The position numbers and the translations under genes are program-made. DNA of 64,000 bases from Verrucomicrobiota bacterium (GTDB taxonomy: Bacteria; Verrucomicrobiota; Verrucomicrobiia; Limisphaerales; JAEYXS01), in contig JAEYXS010000049.1 of NCBI GenBank assembly GCA_023431185.1, forward strand, positions 4,988-68,987, read 5' to 3'. The notes below the pieces were generated by a model. The model worked only from the letters and a program-made list of their open reading frames with translations. It made no database searches and was not told the origin of the DNA. Positions 1 to 9,061 of the stretch are shown piece by piece (within the stretch, counting starts at the first letter, position 1; each line of letters begins with the position of its first letter).

Positions 1-267
1 GATTCGTTCTGTGGGTGCCACTCTCTGCCTGCGGCAATCCCACTCATTTTTATAACCTTCTAATCATTAAACTCTTAAGTAGTCCAAGCCTCTCTTTTTG
101 GATGCTCTCCCTAAAAACGCTCTGTTTCACGCTCTTTCATCGTCGGGCGAGCTAGGGAACCCTGCAGGCGCACCTCCCATTCTTCGTTCACCCTCGTACT
201 TGACCTTTTCCCGCGACACGGCAGACTGCGCGGCTCCGGTAATCAACCGGGGATAGTCGAGCGGCTT

Positions 268-2118
268 ATGGAACATATTCGTAACATTGCGATCATCGCA
301 CACGTGGATCACGGTAAAACCACGTTGGTGGACTGCCTTTTGAAGCAGTCTGGTACCTTCCGTGCCAACCAGGCAGAAACTCAAGTGGAGCGCCTCATGG
401 ACTCCATGGATCTGGAAAAGGAGAAGGGCATCACGATCCGCGCCAAGAACGCCGCCTTCAAATACAAGAATTACCACATCAACATCGTGGACACTCCGGG
501 TCACGCCGATTTCGGTGGTGAGGTGGAGCGTATCATGAACATGATCGACGGTGTGCTGCTCGTCGTCGATTCCGCCGAAGGTCCGCAGGCGCAGACGCGC
601 TTCGTGCTCCGCAAGGCGCTCGAGGCCGGGGCCAAGCCGATCGTGGTCATCAACAAGATCGACCGCGACAACGCCAACCCGAAGAAGGTGCTCGACCAGG
701 TGTTCGAACTCTTCATGTCCCTGAACGCCACGGATGAACAGCTCGACTTCCCGTTCATCTACTGCTCCGCCAAGCAAGGTTACGCCAAGCTGGAGCTCAC
801 GGACACGTCCGACACGATGGAGCCGTTGTTCGAAGGTATCGTGAAGCACATCCCGCCGCCGCGCGCCCATGCGGGCGCTGGCTTCCAGTTGCTGGTGGCG
901 AATCTCGATTACAACGATTACGTCGGCCGTATCGCGTTCGGCAAGATCTACGAAGGCAAAGTGAAGAAGGGTGATGCCGCGATCTGCCGTCACGGTGATG
1001 GCCGCATCTCGAAGGGCAAGATCACCTCCGTCTTCCACTTCGAAGGCATGAAGCGTATCGAGATCGAGGAAGCGCATGCTGGCGACATCGTGGGCTTGGC
1101 CGGTTTCGAGGAAGTGTTCATCGGTGAAACGATTTGCGATTCCGAAGCCCGCCCGGCGCTGCCGTACATCCCCATCGATCCGCCGACGATCCAGATGGAA
1201 TTCGCCGTGAATGACGGGCCTTTGGCCGGTCAGGACGGCAAGCTGGTGACCGCGCGTCACATCTGGGACCGTCTGGTGAAGGAGATCCGCACGAACGTGG
1301 CGCTCCGCATCAAGCAGACGAGCGATCCGAAGGTGTTCGAAGTCGCAGGTCGTGGCGAGATGCAGATCGCGATCCTCGTGGAGCAGATGCGCCGCGAAGG
1401 TCACGAAGTGCTCGTCTCCCGCCCGGAAGTGCTCTGGAAGAAGACGGCGGACGGCAAGTTGCTGGAACCGTTGGAGAAGGTCTTCGTGGAAATCCCGAGC
1501 GAAAACCTCGGCACGATCATGGAGAACCTGTCCTTCCGCAAGGCGCAGATCACGAACATGAATCACGTGGGCAACACTGTCTCCGTGGAAGCCATCGTCC
1601 CGATGCGTGGTCTGATCGGTTTCGAGACCGACCTCGTCAACTCGACGAAGGGCATGGGCGTGATGAGCCATCTCTTCCACGAATACGGTGAAGACCGTGG
1701 CGAGATTGCCGCCCGCAAGAACGGTTCCCTGGTGTCCATGGATGCCGGTGAAGCCACCTCCTACGCGCTGAACATGGTGCAGGAACGCGGCCGCCTCATG
1801 GTGCAGCCGGGTGACGCCATCTACGTGGGCATGATCGTGGGTGAGAACGCCCGTGAGAACGACCTGCCGGTGAATCCGGTGAAGGAAAAGAAGCTCACGA
1901 ACATGCGCTCCCAGGGCGATGGCAAGGGCATCCAGCTCAACGCTCCGTTCAAGCTCAGCCTGGAACGCGCGCTGGAATACATCGGCTCCGACGAATACGT
2001 GGAAGCCACGCCGTTGAACCTGCGCCTGCGCAAGAAGATCCTCGATGAGAACGCCCGCAAGCGCGCCTCCCAGGGCCGTTCGATCAAGTTTGTGGAAGAA
2101 GGTTCGACCACGGCCTAA
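268..2118 (+). CDS. typA: Ribosome-associated GTPase TypA/BipA
   Basis: TypA/BipA is a translational GTPase of the elongation factor family that binds the 70S ribosome and helps ribosome assembly and stress adaptation. The 616-residue length matches the family. The G1 loop AHVDHGKTTL is at residues 11-20, the switch II motif DTPGHADF at about 75-82 and NKID at 129-132. The EF-G-like domains and the TypA-specific C-terminal domain follow. The start ATG lies right before the conserved EHIRNIAIIAHVDHGKT opening, so I trust it. The gene is monocistronic, with a hairpin terminator just downstream. A 692-codon open frame lies antisense to it and is a codon-bias artefact. Confidence 0.97.
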   Translation: MEHIRNIAIIAHVDHGKTTLVDCLLKQSGTFRANQAETQVERLMDSMDLEKEKGITIRAKNAAFKYKNYHINIVDTPGHADFGGEVERIMNMIDGVLLVVDSAEGPQAQTRFVLRKALEAGAKPIVVINKIDRDNANPKKVLDQVFELFMSLNATDEQLDFPFIYCSAKQGYAKLELTDTSDTMEPLFEGIVKHIPPPRAHAGAGFQLLVANLDYNDYVGRIAFGKIYEGKVKKGDAAICRHGDGRISKGKITSVFHFEGMKRIEIEEAHAGDIVGLAGFEEVFIGETICDSEARPALPYIPIDPPTIQMEFAVNDGPLAGQDGKLVTARHIWDRLVKEIRTNVALRIKQTSDPKVFEVAGRGEMQIAILVEQMRREGHEVLVSRPEVLWKKTADGKLLEPLEKVFVEIPSENLGTIMENLSFRKAQITNMNHVGNTVSVEAIVPMRGLIGFETDLVNSTKGMGVMSHLFHEYGEDRGEIAARKNGSLVSMDAGEATSYALNMVQERGRLMVQPGDAIYVGMIVGENARENDLPVNPVKEKKLTNMRSQGDGKGIQLNAPFKLSLERALEYIGSDEYVEATPLNLRLRKKILDENARKRASQGRSIKFVEEGSTTA

Positions 2119-2139
2119 GCGGATAACACAGTTTCCGAC

Positions 2140-2169
2140 AAAAGCGGCGACCCTCAGGTCGCTGCTTTT
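2140..2169 (+). terminator. Intrinsic terminator after typA
   Basis: A 13-bp stem (2140-2152 pairing with 2157-2169, one G-U pair) around the loop CTCA, with AAAA on the left arm and TTTT on the right arm, starts 22 bases after the typA stop. The A-rich and T-rich arms make it usable on both strands. Confidence 0.75.
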
Positions 2170-2248
2170 GATTTTAAGGACCCGCCCGAAATACTCGCTT
2201 GCCAAACCGGCGGGCTTATGGCTTCTTTTCTGCCCCTGTTCGTGAAGT

Positions 2249-2323
2249 GCGCGGTTAGCTCAGTGGTAGAGCATCACCTTGACACGGTGGGGGTCACAGG
2301 TTCGAACCCTGTATCGCGCACCA
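2249..2323 (+). tRNA. tRNA-Val (GAC)
   Basis: A full cloverleaf can be drawn by eye. The acceptor GCGCGGU pairs with AUCGCGC, the D arm is GCUC/GAGC, and the anticodon stem UCACC/GGUGG carries loop UUGACAC with anticodon GAC. The T arm is ACAGG-UUCGAAC-CCUGU, and discriminator A is followed by an encoded CCA. It sits between typA and the methyltransferase gene. The open frame that starts upstream at 2218 reads through this tRNA, which shows that the next gene must start later. Confidence 0.96.
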
Positions 2324-2454
2324 TTTTTCTCCCGGAAATCTCCCGTGACCAAACCTTTCCTCTGGGCAGCCGCCGTTGCTTCGACTTAGATGGTGACCAT
2401 GCGTATGCGGACATTCATGCTGGCCACCAGTCAGCGGAGCGGAGACCTGATGAC

Positions 2455-3300
2455 ATGATCCGCGCGAAGGCCATGAACACCTTGCGCCGGGCTTGCGGCT
2501 ACCGTTTCCCCCGGTTGGGCCTGCTGGCTTACCGCACGTTCTTCCGCCTCATGCCCGCCGAGGTCGATGCCGAATTGCTCCCCGGCATCCAGGTGCATCT
2601 CAATCTCCGCGACCTGACGCAGCAGACGACCTACTGGCAGGGTGGCCGCTTCGAACATCCCACCCCGGCCATCCTCGCGGAATGGGGCCAAGGCGGCGCC
2701 GAGTGCTTCTTCGACATCGGTTCCAACTACGGCTTCTTCAGCTACTGGATGCATGCCCATTGCCCGGCCATCCGCATCCACGCCTTCGATCCTAACCCCA
2801 AGACCTACGGCATCCTGCAAGGCATCGTGCAGCGCAACGGGCTCCAACGCATCACCACGCACCACCTGGGACTGGCGGATGCGCCCGGCAACCTGCGCCT
2901 TAATCCCGGCCGCGAGGATTCGGGCCACTCCACCTTTGGCAACCACCCGGAACTCGCCGGCCCCGGTGGCATCGAGGTCGCCGTGAACACCTTCGACCGC
3001 TGGCGTCAGGAGCAAGGGCTCGCGTTGCCGGACCGGCCGCAGTGGGTGGTGAAGATGGATGTGGAGGGCTTCGAACTCAAAGTGCTCCAAGGCATGCGCG
3101 AAGCCTTGTCGGCGCGGGCCTTCGCCGGCCTGGCCATCGAGATCAATGATTTCACGCTGAAGTTCTGCGGCACTTCGCGGACCGAGGTGTTCGGCCTCTT
3201 GCGCGGATATGGTTATTTTCCCCTGAACGACACCGCGCAGGCCTCCCGCTGGCCGCTCGCCAAAACCGCCAATGTCTTCTTCGTGCCGGCGGACCGCTGA
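2455..3300 (+). CDS. FkbM family SAM-dependent methyltransferase
   Basis: FkbM-type enzymes methylate hydroxyl groups on secondary metabolites or surface glycans using S-adenosylmethionine. The SAM-binding strand and loop read FFDIGSNYGFFSYW, followed by the acidic end of strand 2 (HAFDPNP) and the late family motif KMDVEGFELKVLQG. The frame is open back to 2218, but that stretch covers the tRNA-Val gene. ATG 2455 (281 residues) is the first start clear of it, and ATG 2473 is an alternative. No glycosyltransferases lie nearby, so the substrate is unknown. It converges on ffh with only 9 bases between the stop codons. Confidence 0.85.
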   Translation: MIRAKAMNTLRRACGYRFPRLGLLAYRTFFRLMPAEVDAELLPGIQVHLNLRDLTQQTTYWQGGRFEHPTPAILAEWGQGGAECFFDIGSNYGFFSYWMHAHCPAIRIHAFDPNPKTYGILQGIVQRNGLQRITTHHLGLADAPGNLRLNPGREDSGHSTFGNHPELAGPGGIEVAVNTFDRWRQEQGLALPDRPQWVVKMDVEGFELKVLQGMREALSARAFAGLAIEINDFTLKFCGTSRTEVFGLLRGYGYFPLNDTAQASRWPLAKTANVFFVPADR

Positions 3301-3309
3301 GCCGCCCGC

Positions 3310-4662
3310 CTACCGGAAGCCGCCGGCACCGGGAGGCGGAAGTTTCCCGCCCATCCGGCCGATCATCTTCTGGAATTTGCCCATCTTCTTCAGCATCCCC
3401 TGCATCTGGTTGAACCGCTGCAACATGCTGTTCACCTCCGCCACCGAGACCCCGCTGCCCTTCGCGATGCGCTGCCGGCGCTTCGCGTTCAGCAACTGCG
3501 GGCTCCGGCGTTCCTTGATCGTCATCGCGCAGATCATGCCCTCCATGCGGCGGAATTCCTTCTCGCTCTTCGAGAGGTCCGCGCCCTTGACCATCTCGCT
3601 GCCGCCGGGGAGCAGGCCTACGAGGGATTCCAGCGAACCCATCTTCTTCATCTGGCGAAGCTGATCCAGGAAGTCCTCGAGCGTGAACTCGCCCTTCCGC
3701 ATCTTCTCCTCAAGCTTCTTCGCATCCGCCTCGTCGATGGCCTCCGCCGCCTTTTCCACAAGACTCACCACGTCACCCATGCCCAGGATGCGAGACGCCA
3801 TACGCTCCGGATGGAACGGCTCGAAATCATCCAGCTTCTCGCCGATGCCCGCGAACTTGATCGGCTTGCCTGTCACCGTCTTCAGGCTCAGCGCCGCACC
3901 ACCGCGCGCATCACCGTCCAATTTCGTGAGGATCGCCCCCGTGATATTCAGCGCCTGGTCGAAATGCGTCGCCACATTCACCGCCTCCTGACCCGTCGCT
4001 GCGTCGAGCACCAGCAGAATCTCCTGCGGCTTCACCAGATCGCGCAACTTCACCAGCTCCTGCACCAACGGCTCATCGATCTGCAACCGGCCCGCCGTAT
4101 CCAGGATCAACGTATTGCGATTGTTCGCCTTCGCGAACTCCAGCGCGCCCTTCGCGATCTTCTGCACATCCGTCTCCCCGCGCATCAGGAACACCGGGAT
4201 GTCCAGTTGCTTGCCGAGTGTTTCGAGCTGATCCATCGCCGCCGGGCGATACACATCGCACGCCACCAGCAAAGGCAGCCTTGCCTGCTTCACCAGCAAC
4301 CGCGCCAGCTTGCCGCTGGAAGTCGTTTTACCGGACCCGTGCAAGCCCACCATCATGATGCACGCCGGGTTGCCGCTGATATTCAGGCCCGCATTCGTGG
4401 AGCCCAGGAGCGTCACCATCTCATCATGGATGAGCTTGATGACCTGTTGACCGGGGTGCACCGTCTGGATCACCTCCTGGCCCAGCGCCTTTTGCTTCAC
4501 GTTCTCGATGAAGTCCCGCGCCACCTTGAAATTCACGTCGGCATCCAGCAGCGCCAGGCGCACCTCGCGCAAGGAATCGGCGATATTGGACTCCGAGATC
4601 TTGCCCAAGCCGCGCAAGTTCCGGAAAACGTTCTGCAATTTGCCCGTCAACGAATCGAACAT
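3310..4662 (-). CDS. ffh: Signal recognition particle protein Ffh (SRP54)
   Basis: Ffh binds signal peptides on nascent membrane proteins and 4.5S RNA, and with FtsY delivers ribosomes to the Sec translocon. All three domains are visible in 450 residues. They are the N-terminal helical bundle starting MFDSLTGKL, the GTPase domain (GLHGSGKTTSSGKL, DTAGRLQID, TKLDGDARGG) and a methionine-rich M domain near the end (QRFNQMQGMLKKMGKFQKM). The start is set at MFDSL, the universal Ffh opening. The 12 codons in frame before it look like leader DNA. The 92-base gap to the divergent tRNA-Tyr must hold both promoters. Confidence 0.97.
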   Translation of the reverse strand: MFDSLTGKLQNVFRNLRGLGKISESNIADSLREVRLALLDADVNFKVARDFIENVKQKALGQEVIQTVHPGQQVIKLIHDEMVTLLGSTNAGLNISGNPACIMMVGLHGSGKTTSSGKLARLLVKQARLPLLVACDVYRPAAMDQLETLGKQLDIPVFLMRGETDVQKIAKGALEFAKANNRNTLILDTAGRLQIDEPLVQELVKLRDLVKPQEILLVLDAATGQEAVNVATHFDQALNITGAILTKLDGDARGGAALSLKTVTGKPIKFAGIGEKLDDFEPFHPERMASRILGMGDVVSLVEKAAEAIDEADAKKLEEKMRKGEFTLEDFLDQLRQMKKMGSLESLVGLLPGGSEMVKGADLSKSEKEFRRMEGMICAMTIKERRSPQLLNAKRRQRIAKGSGVSVAEVNSMLQRFNQMQGMLKKMGKFQKMIGRMGGKLPPPGAGGFR

Positions 4663-4754
4663 GGGGGCGAAAATAGGGGAGGAACGACTGGTTGACAAGC
4701 GCCGGGGTGTTTGGTTTCATTCGCGTCCCTGCAAAACAGGGAACTGATTGGCAC

Positions 4755-4840
4755 GGTAGAATACCCAAGTGGCCAACGGGGGCAGACTGTAAATCTGCTG
4801 GCTCACGCCTTCGATGGTTCGAATCCATCTTCTACCACCA
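4755..4840 (+). tRNA. tRNA-Tyr (GTA)
   Basis: This is a class II tRNA with a long variable arm. The acceptor GGUAGAA pairs with UUCUACC, and the anticodon stem GCAGA/UCUGC encloses CUGUAAA with anticodon GUA. The variable arm pairs GCUC-ACG with neighbouring bases, the T loop is GGUUCGAAUCC, and CCA is encoded. The 86-nucleotide length fits tRNA-Tyr with its CCA end. Confidence 0.95.
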
Positions 4841-5057
4841 CTCTTTCCTCAGGTAATTTCCACCCGATCAGCACTTTAAGCGGTCTCGGGTCTTTCGGTT
4901 CGCATGCTCCGGCGCAGGCGGCACTCTGAGTATCCGCATGTTTTTTTTGCGACCTGAACCGCGAAAAATGGCACTTTGCCGACACTCGTGCGCCCAAATT
5001 TCTTTTGCCCCCCGTTCCCAATCCCGGCAGATTCCCCGCGAGCGAACTCGGCGACCC

Positions 5058-6758
5058 ATGTTGACCACCCTGCGCATCAAGAATCTCGCGCTCGTCAGCG
5101 ACCTGACGGTGGAATTCCGCCCCGGCTTCAACGCCCTCACCGGCGAGACCGGTGCCGGCAAGTCCATCATCATCGGCGCGCTGAACCTGCTGCTCGGCGA
5201 GCGCGCGGATCGCACCCTCATCCGCAACGGCACCGATGGCTGCACGGTGGAAGGCGCTTTTGACGTCTCGCAACTTAAGGCCCCGCTCAAAGATTTTCTG
5301 GACGAGAACGGCCTGGAGCCTTGCGAAGACGGACAGCTCGTCATCAAGCGCACCTTCACCGCTACGGGTACCAATCGTCAGTTCGTGAATGGCTCACCCA
5401 CCACGCTCAGTGCGCTGGGTACACTAGGCGAATGGCTTGTGGACATGCACGGCCCGCACGATCACCAATCGCTGCTGCACGCGTCCAAACAGTTGGAGAT
5501 ACTCGATTCCTTCGGCGGCTTGGCCGAAGTGCGCGCGCAATTCGCCGCCTTGGTGAAGCAACGGCAGGAACTTGAAGCGCAGAAGGCCGATCTCGTCGTG
5601 GATGAGCGCACCTACGCGCAACAGCTTGATCTATTGCGTCATCAGGCGAACGAGATAGCCGCTGCCCGGTTGCAGCCGGATGAAGAAGCGGGCCTTGATG
5701 AAGAATATCAACGCGGCACGAACTCCGCGCGCCTCATCGAACTCAGCCGCAACGCCCTCGGTGTGCTCTCTGAAGCCGAGGGCAACGTGATGGATCAGCT
5801 CGGCGCCATCGGCCGCACCTTGCACGAGCTGCAACGCATCGATGCCTCCACTGCTTCCATGGCTGAACAGCACGAAGCCGCCGTCTCCACGCTGAATGAT
5901 TTGCAGCATGCGCTCACGCAATACGCCGACCGTGTGGATATCGACCCTGAGCGCCTCGCGGAAGTCGAGCAGCGCCTGAACCTAATCCACTCGCTCAAGC
6001 GCAAATACGGCTCCACGCTAGCCGACGTCATCGCCTTCGGTGCTGAGAGCGCAGACAAACTCCGCCAGCTCGAAAGCCGCGATGCGGAATTAGAACGCAT
6101 CAATACCGGCATCACCAAGCTGAACAAGCAGATGCTGGAAACCGGCAAAGACCTCAGCGCCAAGCGCAAGAAACTGGTGCCCAAGTTGAGCAAAGCGGTG
6201 GTCGCGCAGCTCAGCGATCTCGGCTTCAAACAAAGCCAGTTCGACGTGAAGATAGACAGTGCCACCGAAGTCTCTGGCGACAAACTGCCCAACAGCAGCG
6301 GCCTCGATACCATTGAATTTCTTTTCGCCCCGAACCCCGGCGAGCCCGCGCATCCCTTGCGCGCCATCGCTAGCTCCGGTGAAATGGCCCGTGTGATGCT
6401 TGCGCTGAAGACCGTCCTTGCCGCGCACGACCAGATCCCCGTGCTCGTCTTCGATGAAGTGGACGCGAACGTCGGCGGTGAGACCGCGAACGCCGTCGGT
6501 GACAAGATGCGCCAGATCGGTGCGAACCGTCAGGCCCTCTGCATCACGCACCTTGCGCCCGTCGCCGCGTGTGCGGATGCGCATTACGTCGTCTCCAAGC
6601 ATGTCGCCGATGGCCGCACCATCACGTCCTTGGAATTGCTCGATGAGAAGGCCCGCGTGAGCGAGATCGCCCGCATGCTCGGCGGCCAATCCGCCGCCGC
6701 CCGCGGCCATGCCGAAGATTTGCTCAAAGGCGCGAAGGCCGCGCGTAAGGTGAATTGA
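5058..6758 (+). CDS. recN: DNA repair protein RecN
   Basis: RecN is an SMC-like ATPase that holds broken DNA ends together during recombinational double-strand break repair. The 566 residues match the family. The protein opens MLTTLRIKNLALVSDL and has Walker A GETGAGKS at 29-36. A long coiled-coil stretch lies in the middle, the ABC signature (ASSGEMARVMLALK) is near residue 437, and Walker B VLVFDEVDANVGG is near 462. The frame stays open 40 codons upstream, but the conserved start is ATG 5058, which lacks a strong Shine-Dalgarno. It stands alone. No LexA box is obvious to the eye in the 217-base region before it. Confidence 0.95.
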   Translation: MLTTLRIKNLALVSDLTVEFRPGFNALTGETGAGKSIIIGALNLLLGERADRTLIRNGTDGCTVEGAFDVSQLKAPLKDFLDENGLEPCEDGQLVIKRTFTATGTNRQFVNGSPTTLSALGTLGEWLVDMHGPHDHQSLLHASKQLEILDSFGGLAEVRAQFAALVKQRQELEAQKADLVVDERTYAQQLDLLRHQANEIAAARLQPDEEAGLDEEYQRGTNSARLIELSRNALGVLSEAEGNVMDQLGAIGRTLHELQRIDASTASMAEQHEAAVSTLNDLQHALTQYADRVDIDPERLAEVEQRLNLIHSLKRKYGSTLADVIAFGAESADKLRQLESRDAELERINTGITKLNKQMLETGKDLSAKRKKLVPKLSKAVVAQLSDLGFKQSQFDVKIDSATEVSGDKLPNSSGLDTIEFLFAPNPGEPAHPLRAIASSGEMARVMLALKTVLAAHDQIPVLVFDEVDANVGGETANAVGDKMRQIGANRQALCITHLAPVAACADAHYVVSKHVADGRTITSLELLDEKARVSEIARMLGGQSAAARGHAEDLLKGAKAARKVN

Positions 6759-6805
6759 ACTGTAGGCGGTGGAATTTGAGGGCCAAAGGCCCGGCCTCAT
6801 AGCAG

Positions 6806-6824
6806 CGTGGGGCAACGCCCCACG
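6806..6824. repeat. Perfect small palindrome after recN
   Basis: CGTGGGG-CAA-CGCCCCACG-type inverted repeat, followed 24 bases later by a shorter one (GCGCTGTAAGCGC). Neither is followed by a T-run, so they look like REP-type repeats rather than terminators. They fill the gap between the convergent recN and the 182-residue gene. Confidence 0.5.
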
Positions 6825-6898
6825 AAATAGTTCTTAAAGTGTGAAGCGCTGTAAGCGCGATTCATACTCCGGACGGCACGGCGATTTGAAACGGGCTT

Positions 6899-7447
6899 TC
6901 ATTTGGGCATGCGTTCCAGAATGAAACGCACATAAGCAGTGATGTTCGTGCTGCCCGGGTTCTGCCCGGTCAACAAATCACAATGGACTTGGTCCGCCCC
7001 AAGAGTCCACTGCTTGGTCCCGTGACGTGCATTCGTTAGCTCCTCCGGTTTCCACCAGGCAAGATTTCCAGCCCGCAAATCCACTGCAGTCGTCGGATTC
7101 AGAGGGATATCCAAATGCTGCGACGTGATCTGCATCCGCTTGAAAGCGTATTCCCGGCAAGTGAAGCGTAATTCAATCACCCTAGTGAACAAAGATCCCT
7201 CCTGCCCATAGACCTCAGTCGCCTCAGCGGGCAGTTCCGCCCCGGTCAAGTCCTTGAGCAGCCCGGCCACCACCTCGCGCGGCAGGCTGTTCGTATTGAC
7301 CTGTGCGACCATCTGCCTCCGTTGGCCTCCCTTGGTCTGATCGATTTTATGTTTGGCCAGCGCAGCCAAGCCCATAAAAGCCACGGTGATGAGGGCGGAG
7401 CCCAAGTATAGGGCCTGGCTAACCCGCCTTTTTTCTTCAGCCTTCAC
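6899..7447 (-). CDS. Small single-pass membrane protein, unknown function
   Basis: I do not recognise a family. The frame opens far upstream, but the best start is GTG 7447, whose last two bases form the TG of the stop TGA of the upstream DUF2851 gene (GTGA overlap). This gives 182 residues and implies translational coupling. The charged start VKAEEKRR precedes one hydrophobic segment (about residues 10-28), so the remaining ~150 residues are probably outside the membrane. The soluble part contains two conserved-looking tryptophan-rich patches (LAWWKPEEL, TKQWTLGADQVHCD) and ends in RFILERMPK. Neighbour linkage is the only functional clue. Confidence 0.7.
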   Translation of the reverse strand: MKAEEKRRVSQALYLGSALITVAFMGLAALAKHKIDQTKGGQRRQMVAQVNTNSLPREVVAGLLKDLTGAELPAEATEVYGQEGSLFTRVIELRFTCREYAFKRMQITSQHLDIPLNPTTAVDLRAGNLAWWKPEELTNARHGTKQWTLGADQVHCDLLTGQNPGSTNITAYVRFILERMPK

Positions 7448-8889
7448 TTCCCCGAAACTACCCCATTGATGAGCCCCGGGAAAGGGCAGTCTGCGCAGGT
7501 CGCATCCGCATGGTCGCAGAAATCGCGGACGATCTGGATCAGGCCCTGCTGCTCGGCCGCGCACTTCAGGATGCTGGGCGTGGTGTGTCCGAGCAACCGG
7601 CGGCGCGCCTGACGCAGCACCGCGTTGTCCTCCGCGCGCGGCCAGGCGAGATAGCGCTTCTCCACCTCATCCAGGAGATCGCTGTCCTGCCCTTTGGCGG
7701 CGCGCAGCCAGAGCCACGGCAGGATCACGTTCATGGCCACATCCGTCAGGCGCGTTTCCCCGAGCAACGGTTGCTCCGGCGTCATCCGCGCGGCTTTCAG
7801 CGTCCAGCGCGAAGACCAGAATTCATCATTCTCCACCTGCATGATCTCCAGCAGGGAGGGGACCAGTTGAGGCTTGCGGACCGGCTGTGCCAGCCATTCT
7901 TCCAAGCGGGTGGCGAGGTCTTTCTTGGCCAGCCAATGGGCCGCCAGCGCCAGGCGCCGTTGCGGATGATTCGCCGGCCGGATGCCGTTGAAGCGCCAGA
8001 CCTGCCGCGGCAGGATGTGCTCGTGCAGTGCGTGCCGCCGGTGCCACCAGATGTCCCAAAGCTGCCGCACGTAAGCATCCACCGGCTGATTGGTGTCACG
8101 GACCTGCTCCGGCAGCAGGCCGGAGACGCCCAGCAGCATGGCCTGCAGGGAGGCGGCGTGGCGTTCGCCATTCATCGCCTCCAGCACGTGCGGGCTGAGT
8201 TCGCCGAGCCGTTGCATGGGCCAGACGTTCTGATGATAGCCGAGGGCGCGGAAGAGCATCTCGATGAGCACCTGCTCCCAGCCGACCTGCCGGGCCCGGG
8301 CCTCGATGTGGGCCGCCTTGGCCTGCAAACGGATCAAGGCCGCCTGGCCGAGCAGGTCGCGCCAGGCGTTTTCATCCAGTTGCTTCAACGGGGCCGAACA
8401 CTGGCCTTGGAGGGACTTGGGCAGGCCTTCCCGCGCGTCATTTGCCAGCCAATGTCGCAGCTCCGGCAGCGGCGAATCCAAAAACTGGCTCATGGCCAGC
8501 GTGGGCACCGGGGCCGCGCTCTGGCTGGCCTGCCAGACGATATGGAGCATGACCCCTTGGTAGGCCGGGTTCACGTCATGCTTGTGGGCATGCCAGCCGG
8601 CGGGCTCGACATCGATCTCGATATCGCCGGACTGCGGCGCCTGCCCGACGAACTGGATGACCGCCTCTTGGAAGTCAGGGCCGGCTGCGCGGTTCAACCA
8701 GCCGGGGTGCAGCACCCGGAGCATCCGCCCATCCAGCGTTTGCAACTCGCCGCGGTGCAACCGTTGTTGCTCCCATATCGCCTGCATGAGCCGCTCGGGC
8801 GGAAGTTTCGGGGCAGCATCGTGCAATTGGGCGCGATCGCTCGCACCCATCCGCCAATGTACATAGTAATTCTGGGATGTCCTCCTCAC
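7444..8889 (-). CDS. DUF2851 family protein
   Basis: A 481-residue protein matching, by recognition, the DUF2851 family of Bacteroidota and Verrucomicrobiota, for which no function is established. Typical segments are the opening around LQAIWEQQ...LHRGELQTLDG, then HPGWLNRAAGPDFQEAVIQF and GDIEIDVEPAGWHAHKHDVNPAYQGVMLHIVW, which resembles the catalytic face of a nuclease-like fold, though this is inference. Near the end, four cysteines (CAAEQQGLIQIVRDFCDHADATCADCPFPG) could bind metal. It forms a two-gene unit with the membrane protein downstream (GTGA overlap). The start MRRTSQNYY could be replaced by the ATG 13 codons later. Confidence 0.82.
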   Translation of the reverse strand: MRRTSQNYYVHWRMGASDRAQLHDAAPKLPPERLMQAIWEQQRLHRGELQTLDGRMLRVLHPGWLNRAAGPDFQEAVIQFVGQAPQSGDIEIDVEPAGWHAHKHDVNPAYQGVMLHIVWQASQSAAPVPTLAMSQFLDSPLPELRHWLANDAREGLPKSLQGQCSAPLKQLDENAWRDLLGQAALIRLQAKAAHIEARARQVGWEQVLIEMLFRALGYHQNVWPMQRLGELSPHVLEAMNGERHAASLQAMLLGVSGLLPEQVRDTNQPVDAYVRQLWDIWWHRRHALHEHILPRQVWRFNGIRPANHPQRRLALAAHWLAKKDLATRLEEWLAQPVRKPQLVPSLLEIMQVENDEFWSSRWTLKAARMTPEQPLLGETRLTDVAMNVILPWLWLRAAKGQDSDLLDEVEKRYLAWPRAEDNAVLRQARRRLLGHTTPSILKCAAEQQGLIQIVRDFCDHADATCADCPFPGLINGVVSGK

Positions 8890-9061
8890 TAGCCATTGCT
8901 TTTCAAGGTCGCGTGGGGCAATGTCAAGCCTACGGAAGTGTTTGCCGTCAAGCGCTTGCGGAAGAATAGGCCCATCCGGCCCCGGGAATAATTAGACAAT
9001 AAAGTTATATGTTAAACCGTCTATTGAACTTACAGATTCTGTGGATGGTCTGATGAGCTGT

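Noticed and set aside
127..2205. 692-codon open frame antisense to typA
   Set aside because: Exact shadow of typA in a GC-rich genome; composition His/Arg/Val/Leu-rich and no family resemblance.
2218..2454. N-terminal extension of the FkbM methyltransferase
   Set aside because: It reads through the tRNA-Val gene, so it cannot be a real protein start.
7510..8892. 460-codon open frame antisense to the DUF2851 gene
   Set aside because: Mirror of a convincing gene; arginine-, proline- and glutamine-rich with no motifs.
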